Assembly: GCA_963717155.1 (NCBI GenBank)
Contig: OY970326.1
Coordinates: forward strand, 1,302,001-1,366,000
DNA from: G963717155 sp963717155
GTDB taxonomy: Bacteria > Actinomycetota > Thermoleophilia > Gaiellales > JALYLC01
Length of the DNA stretch: 64,000 nt
Direction of reading: 5' to 3'
Shown: positions 1 through 8,825 of the stretch, one piece after another
How positions within the stretch are numbered: the stretch's first letter is position 1
Layout of the letters: each line of letters begins with the position of its first letter
Translations under genes and position numbers: made by a program
Notes under the pieces: model-generated
Seen by the model: only the letters and a program-made list of their open reading frames with translations
What the model was told of the DNA's origin: nothing
Database searches by the model: none

Positions 1-1
1 T

Positions 2-67
2 CGCGACGACGATCTGGCTGCGCGCCTCGCGCCGCTCGCCGCGAGGGGAGTTGCGGGTGCGGCCTGA
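2..67 (+). CDS. C-terminal end of an upstream protein (partial)
   Basis: Only the last 21 codons are present. The frame is open from the window edge and ends at a TGA that lies 17 bases inside the next gene. The tail is Ala/Arg/Leu-rich and shows no domain. In many actinobacteria a DUF58 protein and a MoxR ATPase precede a TgpA-type transglutaminase gene, so this may be the DUF58 protein. That is inference from neighbourhood only. Confidence 0.4.
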   Translation, partial: RDDDLAARLAPLAARGVAGAA

Positions 68-2243
68 CGAACGCCCGGCGCTCGCGGTCCGCGCGCTCGT
101 GTTCGCCGGACTCGCGGCGATCGGCGCGTGGCACATCTCGCGGCTGCAGTCGCCGCCGCTCGACGTCGGCGACTTCGTGCTGCCACTCGCGCTCGCGGTC
201 GCCCTCGCCGCCGCCTGGATGCTCGGGTGCCGTGCGTTCGCGGTGTCGCTCGTGCTGTGGACGGTCGCCGTCGCGGGCCTCGTCGGAGATCGCCTTCCGT
301 CCCGGGATCATCCGTTCGCAACCTTCACGGGCGCGTGGGACGCGCTGCACGAGGGCGTGCTGCGGTTCGCCGCGGTCGTGCTGCCGTTCGATCCGGTCGC
401 GGAGCCGGGCCTGCACGGACTCGTCCTCGCCGCAGCGTGTGCGTGGCTCGCGGCGCTCGCGCTGGTGTGGCTCGTGGCGGCACGACCGCTTCCGACGATC
501 GTCCTCGCGGTGCTGCCTTTCGCGATCGTGTCGAGCGAGTTCCCGCTGCCTCGACCCGGCCTGCGCGTCGCGCTGCTCGTCGCCCTGGTCGTCGCGACGC
601 TCGCCGTCGGCCGGCGAGCCGGTGCAGGTCCGGTCGTCGCGCTCGGCACCCCGCTCGTGCTTGCAGCGCTGATCGCGGGCGGCGTGCCGGGTCTCGCGCG
701 GGCGGCGCTCCTCGACTGGCGCACGTGGGGAAGCGCGGGGGCGCAGAACGGCGGGGCGGCCACGGACGTCCGGTTCGCCTGGGACCAGAGCTACGACGGG
801 CTGCACTACACGGGCGAGCCCGTCGTCGTGCTGCACGTGCACTCCCCGCGACCCTCGTACTGGCGCGTGACGGTGCTCGACTCGTTCGACGGGCTGCGTT
901 TCGAGGAGCGCGAGCTCGCCCCGGATGCGGTGAGGCCCGGTCAGGAGGCCCGGGTCGAGCCGAGACCGGTCGGGCAGACGACGCGGGTGCGGGTCGAGAA
1001 CGACGCCCTCGCCGAGAACTACCTCGTGGGTGCCGGAGTGCCCATCGCGTACCGGGTACCCGAGGCGACCGGGGGCGGGACCATCGACGCGAACGGCGTC
1101 GTGCGACTGCTCCGGCCCCCGCCGGACGGCACCAGCTACACCGTCTCGGCGGTGATCGCGGATCCGACCCCGGACGAGCTGCGCCACCCGCTGAGGACAG
1201 GTCCCGCGCTGCCCACGGACCCGCTCGACGCAGTGCCCTTCACCGGCGAGCCCGCCGTCCCGGCCTTCGGAACGGCCGGCCGCGCAGCAGCGGTCTCGGC
1301 GCTGCTCGCGTCGCGGCCGGCCTGGCGTGAGGCGTATGCCTGGGCTCAGCGCGTGACGGCATCGGCGCCGACGCCGTATGACGGCGCGCTCATGCTCGAG
1401 CGCAAGCTTCGTGCGTCACATCCCTACGACGGCTCGTCGACACTCGCGCGCAACGATCCGAACGCGCTCGCACGCTGGATCGTGTCCGGCGCGCCGGGCT
1501 ACTGCCAGATGTTCTCGGCGTCGATGACCGAGCTCCTGCGGTTGCTCGGCGTGCCTGCGCGCGTCGTCGAGGGGTTCACGACCGGCACCTACGACACCCG
1601 CACGACGAGCTACGTCGTCGACGATCGCGACGCGCACGCGTGGGTCGAGGCCTGGCTTCCCGGCGCGGGCTGGGTCCCGTTCGATCCGACGCCCGGACGC
1701 TACCTGCCGACCCAGGCGTCCTCGTCATCTCGCAGCGGTGCGGGGACGACGAGGTCGTCGACGACCAAGCCCGTCCGCACCGTTCCGGGCGTGCCTACGA
1801 CCCCGGTCGCGACGCACCCGACGGCTCGCTCGGTCTCGAGCAGGGCCTCGTCGCTGGTCGCCGACAGCGCGCTGCGCTGGGTGGTCGCGATCCTCGTGGT
1901 TCTCGCCGTCGCGGCGGTCGCCGCGTGGCTCCTCCTGCGGTCGGGGGGCTTCCGCGGCAGCGCGGGCGGTCCACGAGCCGAGGTCGGCCGGTCGCGTGAT
2001 CGACTGGCTGCCCGAGCCCGGCGACGTGGCGTGGCCCTGACTCCCGGGGCGACGAACGGCCAGCTCGCCGACGCGCTCGCGAGCCGCTTCGATCTCGATG
2101 CGCAGGCGTGGGCCGACGCTGCCGATCGCGCGGCCTACGCGCCGCTCGACGACGCGGTCGCCGTGCTCCCGACGCTTCGCGCCGAGACTGCGCGGCTGCG
2201 CCGAGAGATCGGCGCAGGACGTCGTGTCACAATTCCCGGGTGA
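51..2243 (+). CDS. TgpA-like membrane transglutaminase (DUF3488/DUF4129)
   Basis: A 730-residue membrane protein of the TgpA type. The first ~230 residues hold six or seven hydrophobic helices (DUF3488-like), followed by an exported region. The papain-like transglutaminase core has its triad at Cys485 (GYCQMF), His529 (DAHAWVE) and Asp545 (FDPTPG). A Ser/Thr-rich spacer leads to one more membrane helix near residues 607-628 and a DUF4129-like C-terminal tail. Family members are thought to act on peptides or proteins at the outer face of the membrane; the substrate is unknown. The start is TTG at 51, with GTG at 57 an alternative. It overlaps the preceding reading frame, and the next gene overlaps its stop (GTGA), so this is an operon. 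Confidence 0.85.
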   Translation: MRVRPDERPALAVRALVFAGLAAIGAWHISRLQSPPLDVGDFVLPLALAVALAAAWMLGCRAFAVSLVLWTVAVAGLVGDRLPSRDHPFATFTGAWDALHEGVLRFAAVVLPFDPVAEPGLHGLVLAAACAWLAALALVWLVAARPLPTIVLAVLPFAIVSSEFPLPRPGLRVALLVALVVATLAVGRRAGAGPVVALGTPLVLAALIAGGVPGLARAALLDWRTWGSAGAQNGGAATDVRFAWDQSYDGLHYTGEPVVVLHVHSPRPSYWRVTVLDSFDGLRFEERELAPDAVRPGQEARVEPRPVGQTTRVRVENDALAENYLVGAGVPIAYRVPEATGGGTIDANGVVRLLRPPPDGTSYTVSAVIADPTPDELRHPLRTGPALPTDPLDAVPFTGEPAVPAFGTAGRAAAVSALLASRPAWREAYAWAQRVTASAPTPYDGALMLERKLRASHPYDGSSTLARNDPNALARWIVSGAPGYCQMFSASMTELLRLLGVPARVVEGFTTGTYDTRTTSYVVDDRDAHAWVEAWLPGAGWVPFDPTPGRYLPTQASSSSRSGAGTTRSSTTKPVRTVPGVPTTPVATHPTARSVSSRASSLVADSALRWVVAILVVLAVAAVAAWLLLRSGGFRGSAGGPRAEVGRSRDRLAARARRRGVALTPGATNGQLADALASRFDLDAQAWADAADRAAYAPLDDAVAVLPTLRAETARLRREIGAGRRVTIPG

Positions 2244-2596
2244 CCGAGCTGGACCTCTACGAGCTGTACCAGGAGGGGCGGGCGCGGCTCGCGCGAGGCG
2301 ACACGGCGCAGGCGCTGGTGCCGCTCGAGCGTGCGCGGAACGCGGCGCCCGACCAGGCATCGATCCGCGAGGCGCTGGGCTGCGCGTACCTCCGCCTACG
2401 ACGCTTCCGCGAGGCCGAGGCCGAGTTCGAGGCGATGCTCGAGCTCGCCCCGAACGACCACTACGCCTACTACGGGCTCGGTCGCGCGCGCGAAGCGCTG
2501 GGCCAGCGCGCGCTGGCCCGCGGGCACTACCGCATCGCTACCGTGCTTCGTCCGTCGTGCGACGACTACCAGCGCGCGCTGGAGCGGGTCGTCTAG
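2240..2596 (+). CDS. Small TPR-repeat protein
   Basis: A 118-residue protein made almost wholly of tetratricopeptide helices. It has a repeat around YLRLRRFREAEAEFEAMLEL with the usual small/large residue spacing, flanked by two weaker ones. There is no signal peptide or catalytic motif, so a protein-binding adaptor is the natural reading. The start is GTG at 2240, overlapping the transglutaminase stop as GTGA; an upstream extension to 2108 is only an overlap with the previous gene. It converges on msrB, with a short perfect palindrome (2602-2615) at the junction. The partner protein is unknown. Confidence 0.75.
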   Translation: MTELDLYELYQEGRARLARGDTAQALVPLERARNAAPDQASIREALGCAYLRLRRFREAEAEFEAMLELAPNDHYAYYGLGRAREALGQRALARGHYRIATVLRPSCDDYQRALERVV

Positions 2597-2607
2597 CTAG
2601 AGCAGCT

Positions 2608-3015
2608 TCAGCTGCGTGGCTCGAGCTCGAGCGCGGCCGAGTTGATGCACCAGCGCTGGCCGCTCTCGCCCGGCCCGTCGGGGAAGACGTGCCCGAGGTG
2701 GCCACCGCAACGCTTGCAGCGTGCCTCCGTGCGCTTCATGCCATAGGCCCGGTCCTCGTGCAGCTCGACCGCGTCAGCGACCGCCGGGTCCGTGAAGCTG
2801 GGCCAGCCGGTGCCGGAGTCGAACTTGGTGCTCGAGTCGAACAGCTCGGCGCCACAGCCCGCGCAGCGATAGATGCCGTCGTCCTTGACGTTCCAGTACT
2901 GGCCGCTGAAGGCACGCTCGGTGCCCTGCCGCCGCAGCACGTCGAACTGCTCGGGCGTCAGTCGCTCGCGCCACTCCGCCTCGCTGAGCTCGACCGTCTT
3001 CGCGTTCGTATCCAT
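2608..3015 (-). CDS. msrB: Peptide-methionine (R)-S-oxide reductase
   Basis: A 135-residue MsrB that reduces the R epimer of methionine sulfoxide in oxidised proteins, in the cytoplasm. Two Cys pairs (CAGC and CKRC) form the structural zinc site, and the catalytic Cys sits in RWCINSAAL near the C-terminus. The family core KFDSGTGWPSF is intact. The length is normal for a single-domain MsrB. The start is ATG at 3015; the open frame continues further upstream but only over the divergent dtd gene. It is transcribed away from dtd across an 85-base gap that must hold both promoters. Confidence 0.95.
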   Translation of the reverse strand: MDTNAKTVELSEAEWRERLTPEQFDVLRRQGTERAFSGQYWNVKDDGIYRCAGCGAELFDSSTKFDSGTGWPSFTDPAVADAVELHEDRAYGMKRTEARCKRCGGHLGHVFPDGPGESGQRWCINSAALELEPRS

Positions 3016-3100
3016 GGGGGGGATGGTAGTCCTCTCGTTTCGTTCTCGTGTGTCTACATGGAAAACTCCGCCGCCCCGGCAAACGTTCCATACTCGGCGT

Positions 3101-3541
3101 GTGCGGGCGTTGGTGCAGCGGGTGTCGCGAGCCGAGGTTCGCGTGGCCGGATCCGTAGTCGGCGCCATCGGTCGCGGGCTCGTCGTGCTGCTCGGAGTCG
3201 GGCACGACGATGACGTTGCGCGGGCCGACCGGGTAGCAACTCGGGTTGCTCGGCTGCGTGTCTTCCCGGACGACGCGGGACGCTTCGATCGGAGCCTGCT
3301 CGATGTCGACGGCGCGGCACTGGTCGTCTCGCAGTTCACGCTCTACGGCGACACCTCACGCGGCCACCGTCCGAGCATGTCCGGAGCCGCTGCCCCCGAG
3401 CTCGCCGAGCCCCTGTACGAGGCGTTCTGCGCCGCGCTTCTCGCCCATGGCGTGGGCCGGGTCGAGACGGGCGTGTTCGGCGCCGCCATGGAGGTCGAGC
3501 TCGTCAACGACGGTCCCGTCACCCTGCTCCTGGAGGGCTGA
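3101..3541 (+). CDS. dtd: D-aminoacyl-tRNA deacylase
   Basis: A 146-residue DTD. It hydrolyses D-aminoacyl-tRNAs (and Gly-tRNA-Ala), protecting translation from wrong-handed amino acids. Both signatures are present: SQFTLYGD in the middle and the C-terminal NDGPVT, which carries the cross-subunit Gly-cisPro element that binds the substrate. The start is GTG at 3101, giving the classic beginning VRALVQRVSRA; the upstream open frame has no family similarity. A weak -10-like CATACT lies six bases before the GTG, consistent with a leaderless transcript. Confidence 0.95.
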   Translation: MRALVQRVSRAEVRVAGSVVGAIGRGLVVLLGVGHDDDVARADRVATRVARLRVFPDDAGRFDRSLLDVDGAALVVSQFTLYGDTSRGHRPSMSGAAAPELAEPLYEAFCAALLAHGVGRVETGVFGAAMEVELVNDGPVTLLLEG

Positions 3542-3571
3542 CGTCGGTCGGATCGAGCGCGTCTCGCCTGC

Positions 3572-3577
3572 TATTCT
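3572..3577 (+). promoter_or_regulatory. Candidate -10 box for the rimP-nusA-infB operon
   Basis: TATTCT lies 114 bases before rimP, in a stretch richer in A+T than its surroundings. No clear -35 is visible. A transcript from here would carry the hairpin at 3621-3641 in its leader. Inference only. Confidence 0.35.
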
Positions 3578-3620
3578 GACGTCCGGCCGAACGAGGGGCC
3601 TGAATCGAGTAGGGCCAGCA

Positions 3621-3644
3621 AGGCGGGTTTCAGGCCCGCCTTTT
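3621..3644 (+). terminator. Intrinsic terminator or leader attenuator before rimP
   Basis: A perfect 7-bp stem (AGGCGGG at 3621-3627, CCCGCCT at 3635-3641) with a 7-base loop is followed directly by more T residues. It lies between dtd and rimP. It could end the dtd transcript or, if the promoter at 3572 is real, attenuate the nusA operon from within its leader. Confidence 0.6.
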
Positions 3645-3690
3645 CGTTGGGCGAATACCGTCCGGATTTCCCAGGCAGGAAGGAGCAGCA

Positions 3691-4131
3691 GTGGCGAGGC
3701 CCGATCAGCGGGCGTCCGTCGCGCACGAGGTCGAGCGCGATGTCGTGACGCAGCTCCCCGATGTCGAGGTTGTCGACGTGCAGGTCTCCCCCGGGGTCCT
3801 GCGCGTGTTGATCGATCACCCCCAGGGCGTCGACCACGAGGTATGTGGTCGCGTCTCGAATGTCCTGCGCGGCTACACCGACAAGTTCCAGCTCGAGGTG
3901 TCGTCGCCGGGCATCCCCCGGCCGCTCGTGCGGCCGAAGCATTTTCAGCGCAGTGTGGGACGTCGGATCGCCGTCGAGACACGCGAGGCGATCGACGGCC
4001 GTCGCCGGTTCACCGGCGCGCTGCGCGATGCGGACGACGAGCGCATCGTGCTCGAGCTCCCCGATCGCGAGGAGCCCCTGCCGATCCCGCTCGCACTCGT
4101 CCGCAAGAGCCATCTCGTGGAGGAGTCCTGA
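3691..4131 (+). CDS. rimP: Ribosome maturation factor RimP
   Basis: A 146-residue RimP needed for late assembly of the 30S subunit. The family signature LEVSSPGIPRPL is at residues 68-79, and the C-terminal SH3-like domain ends in the usual short acidic tail. The start is GTG at 3691, supported by a strong purine run (AGGAAGGAG at 3676-3684). The stop overlaps the nusA ATG by one base, and rimP-nusA-ylxR-infB is the standard bacterial order. It is the first gene of the operon. Confidence 0.95.
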   Translation: MARPDQRASVAHEVERDVVTQLPDVEVVDVQVSPGVLRVLIDHPQGVDHEVCGRVSNVLRGYTDKFQLEVSSPGIPRPLVRPKHFQRSVGRRIAVETREAIDGRRRFTGALRDADDERIVLELPDREEPLPIPLALVRKSHLVEES

Positions 4132-5418
4132 TGTCGAAGGAGATCATTGCGGCTGTCAGGGAGCTCGAGGAGGCGAAGGGCATCGATGGCGAGGTCCTCT
4201 CTGACCGCCCTCGAGGACGCCCTGCTCGCCGCCTACAAGAAGACGCCGCGCGCCGCGGCCCACGCACGCGTGGTCCTGGACCGCGACAGCGGTGACATCC
4301 ACGTGCACGCGATCCTGCTCGACGAGGAGGCGTTCCGCGCGCATGCGGGTGTCCACTACCCCGACCCCGAGGAGATCGAGCTCGAGGAGGGCGCCGTGGC
4401 GGAGGTTCCGGCCGAGGGCGAGCCAACCGAGCCCGTCGAGCCCGAGCCGGTCATCGACTGGGCGCAGTTCGGACCCGATGAGGTCGCCGTCTCGGACGTC
4501 ATGGAGGGCGACTTCGGGCGCATCGCGGCGCAGACGGCCAAGCAGGTGATCCTGCAGAGGATCCGCGAGGCCGAGCGCGAGATGATGTTCGCGAAGTACC
4601 AGGGTCGTGTCGGCGACGTCGTCACCGGCATCGTCCAGCAGTCCGACTCGCGCTATACGCTCGTCGACCTCGGCGGCGTCGAAGCGCTGCTCCCGGGCAG
4701 CGAACAGGTGCCGGGTGAGCGCTACGAGCACGGAGCGCGGATCAAGGCCGTGATCATCGAGGTGCGCTCCGGCACGAAGGGTCCGCAGATCGTGCTCTCG
4801 CGCCGCTCCGAGGAGCTGATCCGCGAGCTGTTCGAGCTCGAGGTACCCGAGATCGAGAGCGGGCATGTCCTGATTCGCGCGGTTGCGCGCGAGGCGGGCT
4901 ATCGCGCGAAGATCGCCGTCGAGTCGCGCGCCCAGGGCGTCGACCCAGTAGGTGCCTGCGTCGGTCCCCGGGGCAGTCGCGTGCGCATGGTCGTCGCCGA
5001 GCTGCGCGGCGAGAAGATCGACATCATCCCGTGGAACGACGAGCCTGCGCGGTTCGTCGCGAAGGCGCTCGCACCGGCGCGTGTCCGCGAGGTGCTCGTG
5101 GACGACGAGAACGAGCAGGCGACGGTGATCGTGCCGGACGACCAGCTTGCGCTCGCGATCGGCCGCGAGGGTCAGAACGCGCGTCTCGCGACGCGGCTGA
5201 CGGGATGGCGGATCGATATCAAGAGCGAGTCCGAGTTCGCCGAGGAGGAGGCCGAGATCGCCTTCTCGGGTGGCGAGGGCGACGACGCGGTCGGTGGTCG
5301 CTGCGCTGCGATCCTCGGCTCGGGCCGGCGCTGTCCGAACAGCGCGCTCCCTGGCTCGCGGTACTGCGGCATTCCGGCCCACCGCGAGCTCGCAGCGCGG
5401 GAAGAGGCACCCGCCTGA
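4131..5418 (+). CDS. nusA: Transcription factor NusA, with one apparent +1 frameshift and a Cys-rich tail
   Basis: NusA binds RNA polymerase and nascent RNA and modulates pausing, termination and antitermination. The N-terminal 23 codons read from ATG 4131 (MSKEIIAAVRELEEAKG). The rest is in the next frame because of one extra base, apparently the T at 4200, after which LTALEDALLAAYKK continues the family N-domain. An S1 domain (about 4600-4800) and two KH domains (about 4850-5240, including AIGREGQNARLATRLTGW) follow. After the second KH comes an acidic linker and an unusual tail with a Cys/His pattern (RCAA, RRCPN, RYCGIPAH). The gene is one base longer than a multiple of three. It is probably functional in the cell if the extra base is a sequencing error. 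Confidence 0.9.
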
Positions 5419-5717
5419 GCCCCCACATACCGGAGCGAACCTGCGTCGGCTGCGGCCGTCGCGCACCCGCGCACGAGCTCGCACGGCTCTCGCTGGACGC
5501 CGACGGCAACCTGCTCGTCGGCGCCCGAGACGGGCGCGGCGCGTGGGTGCACCAGCTCGAGAGCTGCGTCGTCCGCGCGCGCTCCGGGCGGGCGCTGACG
5601 CGCACGCTCCGCCGCCACGTGACCATTCCCGACGACCTGTGGAGCCGCATTCGCGGCCTCCGGGCCGGCAACACCCCGATGGTAGAGTCTGAGGTTCGAT
5701 GCCGAAGAAGCGCGTAG
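5415..5717 (+). CDS. ylxR: YlxR/RnpM family RNA-binding protein (DUF448)
   Basis: A protein of about 100 residues with the YlxR start signature RTCVGCGRRAP and the basic groove expected of this nucleic-acid-binding family. Members bind RNA; B. subtilis YlxR/RnpM modulates RNase P. There is no ATG, GTG or TTG in the right place. The only sensible initiator is CTG at 5415, which overlaps the nusA stop as CTGA. The 3' end overlaps infB by 19 bases. The position between nusA and infB is conserved in Gram-positive bacteria. Confidence 0.85.
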   Translation: MSPHIPERTCVGCGRRAPAHELARLSLDADGNLLVGARDGRGAWVHQLESCVVRARSGRALTRTLRRHVTIPDDLWSRIRGLRAGNTPMVESEVRCRRSA

Positions 5718-8047
5718 CAGATATCGCCCGCGAGCGCGGGCTCGAGCCCGCCGAGGTGGCGCGGCGCCTGGCCGAGGCCGGCGTCAAGCTGTCCGGCGAC
5801 GCCGTCGACGAGGCCGCCGCGGCGCGCGCGCTCGGCGGTAGCCGGCCCGCGAGGAGCAAGATCTCCGCGGTCGCGGCCGCTCCTGCGCGCGTTCCCGTGC
5901 CGACCGCACCCGTCGGCTCGTCACGCCCCTCCGCAACCGCGGCGTCTGCTTCGGGTGCTCCCGCCGGTTCTGCACCCCCTCGCTCCGGCGCTCCCTCTCA
6001 GGGCTCGAGGCCGGCCGGCAGCGGTCGCGTCGACGGCCCTGGTGTCAGCGAAGGCGGCGGTGCGCGGCCCAGGCCGGGTCCGGGCACGCCCGGCTCCCTG
6101 CCCCCGCGCCTCTCCCGCCCGCAGCGCAGCGGTGCGGCCGCCGGCCGTCGCCGACGCGTCGTGATCGATACCGGCGCTGCGCGCCCGGCCCGCGATACGC
6201 GTAACCAGGGCCGCGGTCGCGGTCGCGGCGGCGGGGATCGCTCGGACAAGCGCGAGGAGGCCGTCGCTCCCACGGGTCCCGTGACGGTTCCGTCCGGGGT
6301 CACGGTGAAGGATCTCGCGACGACGCTGAGCGTCTCGACCGCCGTCATCCAGAAGACGATGATGGGCCTCGGCGAGCTCGTCGGCATCACGCAGTCGCTG
6401 ACCGACGACGCCGTCGAGCTGATCGGCACCGAGCTCGAGCGCGAGATCACCATCACGCACGCGGCCGACGAGGTCGAGGCCGCCGAGGTGTTCGACGACG
6501 AGGCCGAGGACCTCGAGGCGCGCGCCCCGGTCGTCACGATCATGGGCCACGTCGACCACGGCAAGACGTCGCTGCTCGACGCGATCCGCGAGACGTCCGT
6601 CGTCTCGACCGAGGCCGGCGGCATCACGCAGCACATCGGCGCCTACCAGGCGACCGTCGACGGTCGGCGCGTCACCTTCCTCGACACGCCGGGCCATGAG
6701 GCCTTCACTGCCATGCGCGCCCGCGGCGCCAACGCCACCGACATCGTGGTGCTCGTCGTCGCGGCCGACGACGGCGTGATGCCGCAGACGATCGAGGCGA
6801 TCGACCACGCCAAGGCCGCCGAGGTCCCGATCGTCGTCGCCGTCAACAAGGTCGACCGACCGGACGCGAACCCCGAGCGCGTCCGCCAGGAGCTGACGTC
6901 GCACGGGCTGCAGCCCGAGGAGTGGGGCGGGCAGACGATCTTCGTCGACGTCTCCGCCCGGGAGAAGACCGGCCTGTCGAACCTCCTCGAGATGCTCCTG
7001 CTGCAGGCGGACGTGCTCGAGCTGCGCGCGAACCCGAAGGCGGACGCCTCCGGGCTCATCATCGAGTCGCGCCTCGACATCGGACGCGGCCCCGTCGCGA
7101 CGGTCCTCGTCCAGCGAGGCACGATGCATCCGGGCGCGGCGGTCGTCGCCGGGGACGCCTGGGGCAAGGTGCGCGCGATGTACGACCACACCGGGGCGCG
7201 TCTGAAGGACGCCGGCCCCGCGGTGCCGGTCGAGATCCTCGGCTTCGACCACCCGCCGGTCGCCGGCGAGCGAGCGCGCGTCGTCGACTCCGAGCGCACG
7301 GCACGGCAGCAGGCCCAGCAGCGAGCACAGCGGCTGCGCGCCGAGTCGCTCGCCCGGCGCCAGAAGACGATCTCGCTCGAGCACCTGTTCGACGCCGTCA
7401 AGGCGGGCGGCATCCGCGAGCTCAACCTCATCATCAAGGCGGACGTGCAGGGCTCGGTCGAGGCCGCGCTCGGCGAGGTCCAGAAGATCAAGAGCGACGA
7501 GGTCGCCGTCCGCGTGATCCACACGGGCGTGGGCGCGATCGTCGAGTCGGACATCAACCTGGCCGCCGCGTCGACCGCGATCGTCGTCGGGTTCAACGTC
7601 CGACCGAACGCCGAGGCCAAGGCGCTCGCCGATCGCGAAGGCGTCGACGTCCGCACCTACCGCGTCATCTACCAGCTGACCGAGGACATCGAGAAGGCCC
7701 TCGTCGGACTGCTCGCGCCGGACACGGTCGAGGACATCCTCGGCGAGGCCGAGGTGCGTGCGCTGTTCCGCAGCTCTCGCCTCGGCGTGATCGCGGGCTG
7801 CATGGTCACGACGGGCAAGCTCGAGCGCTCGGCGCGTGTCCGCGTGGTGCGCGAGGGAGCGCTCGTCTGGGACGGCAACATCGGCTCGCTCCGCCGCGTC
7901 CAGGAGGACGTGCGCGAGGTCGCGGCCGGGTTCGAGTGCGGCATCCTGCTCGAGGGCTACAACGACCTCAAGGAGGGCGACGTCCTCGAGTGCTACGTGA
8001 CGCGTCAGGTGGAGCGGAGCTCGCTCGCCAGCGTCGCGGCCAGCTAG
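5699..8047 (+). CDS. infB: Translation initiation factor IF-2
   Basis: A 782-residue IF-2, the GTPase that places initiator tRNA on the 30S subunit and promotes subunit joining. It begins with an IF2_N domain (residues 1-45), then a low-complexity Pro/Ala/Arg/Gly linker and a second IF2_N domain. The G domain carries GHVDHGKTS (from Gly283), DTPGHEAF and NKVDRP, followed by domains II, III and IV. The ATG at 5699 is clear. A TAGAGT -10-like box ten bases upstream could drive an extra internal transcript. It is the last gene of the rimP operon before a 66-base gap. Confidence 0.97.
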   Translation: MPKKRVADIARERGLEPAEVARRLAEAGVKLSGDAVDEAAAARALGGSRPARSKISAVAAAPARVPVPTAPVGSSRPSATAASASGAPAGSAPPRSGAPSQGSRPAGSGRVDGPGVSEGGGARPRPGPGTPGSLPPRLSRPQRSGAAAGRRRRVVIDTGAARPARDTRNQGRGRGRGGGDRSDKREEAVAPTGPVTVPSGVTVKDLATTLSVSTAVIQKTMMGLGELVGITQSLTDDAVELIGTELEREITITHAADEVEAAEVFDDEAEDLEARAPVVTIMGHVDHGKTSLLDAIRETSVVSTEAGGITQHIGAYQATVDGRRVTFLDTPGHEAFTAMRARGANATDIVVLVVAADDGVMPQTIEAIDHAKAAEVPIVVAVNKVDRPDANPERVRQELTSHGLQPEEWGGQTIFVDVSAREKTGLSNLLEMLLLQADVLELRANPKADASGLIIESRLDIGRGPVATVLVQRGTMHPGAAVVAGDAWGKVRAMYDHTGARLKDAGPAVPVEILGFDHPPVAGERARVVDSERTARQQAQQRAQRLRAESLARRQKTISLEHLFDAVKAGGIRELNLIIKADVQGSVEAALGEVQKIKSDEVAVRVIHTGVGAIVESDINLAAASTAIVVGFNVRPNAEAKALADREGVDVRTYRVIYQLTEDIEKALVGLLAPDTVEDILGEAEVRALFRSSRLGVIAGCMVTTGKLERSARVRVVREGALVWDGNIGSLRRVQEDVREVAAGFECGILLEGYNDLKEGDVLECYVTRQVERSSLASVAAS

Positions 8048-8071
8048 TCGCGCCGGCCCCACCCGACTGCG

Positions 8072-8077
8072 TACAAT
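8072..8077 (+). promoter_or_regulatory. Candidate -10 box for the secreted protein gene
   Basis: TACAAT sits 36 bases before the GTG at 8114, in the gap after infB. No convincing -35 is seen. A purine-rich ribosome-binding site (GGAGGGG) lies between the box and the start. Confidence 0.4.
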
Positions 8078-8113
8078 TGGTCACAAGGTCAGGGCGACGC
8101 GGAGGGGTGGCGC

Positions 8114-8815
8114 GTGGGCTTCGCTGTGAGTCGATCGGGACGGGGTCCGCTGCTCGCGGTGGCACTCCTCGCGTGGAGTGGTCAGGGCGCGCTCGCTGCG
8201 GATAGGACGTCCCCCGGCGCGATCCCGCCGTCCGTCACGCAGTTCCTCGAGTCAATCTCGCACATCGGCGACGCTGCGCCCACGACCGGCGCGTCGCCCG
8301 CGGCCGCCAGGGCGCAGCCCGGCCCGCTGATCGCGGGCTCGGTGCGGCTGCGGGTACGTCTCCCTTCCGCGCAGTTCGGCGACGTCGCCTTGTATGCGGG
8401 GCGCGCCGAGCGTGGCGTCTGCTGGGTGATCCTGCGCGGTGGTCGGGTCTCCGGGAACTGCAGCGGCGACAACGTGCCTGCCCGATCGCCCGTCGTCGTC
8501 GGCTACGACGCGAACCCGGCCGGCTGGAACCTCGTCGACGGGCACACCTACTCGTCGAAGGCGCACAGCCTGCGCGTGCATTTCAAACGCGGCTCGACGC
8601 GCGAGGTGCCGGTCTCGGGGCGCTTCTTCGTCTTCCAGCTCGGCCTCGACCACTCGTCGCGCTCGGCCGATCCGCCGGTGTCGCTCGACGTGCTCGACGC
8701 TTCCGGAAACACGCTCGGTACGCGTGTCGACCCGCTCCGTCTCGGCGTTCGCCCGCAGCCCGTCTCACCATCCTCGTCGCTGACCGGCGGCTCGAGCACC
8801 TCCGTGGGCGGGTAG
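8114..8815 (+). CDS. Secreted protein of unknown function
   Basis: 233 residues that I do not recognise. The N-terminus is a good Sec signal peptide: basic residues, a hydrophobic core (LLAVALLAW) and a likely cut near ALAAD. The mature part has two Cys residues near one another (GVCWVILRGG and GNCSGDN) that may form a disulfide, then a beta-rich region and a Ser/Pro-rich tail. The start is GTG 8114 with GGAGGGG upstream. It has its own candidate promoter, and its 3' end faces mutS2 on the other strand. No enzyme motif is visible. Confidence 0.7.
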   Translation: MGFAVSRSGRGPLLAVALLAWSGQGALAADRTSPGAIPPSVTQFLESISHIGDAAPTTGASPAAARAQPGPLIAGSVRLRVRLPSAQFGDVALYAGRAERGVCWVILRGGRVSGNCSGDNVPARSPVVVGYDANPAGWNLVDGHTYSSKAHSLRVHFKRGSTREVPVSGRFFVFQLGLDHSSRSADPPVSLDVLDASGNTLGTRVDPLRLGVRPQPVSPSSSLTGGSSTSVGG

Positions 8816-8825
8816 CGCGCACCGG

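Noticed and set aside
2602..2615. Palindrome between the TPR gene and msrB as a terminator
   Set aside because: The stem is only six bases and there is no T run; too weak to call.
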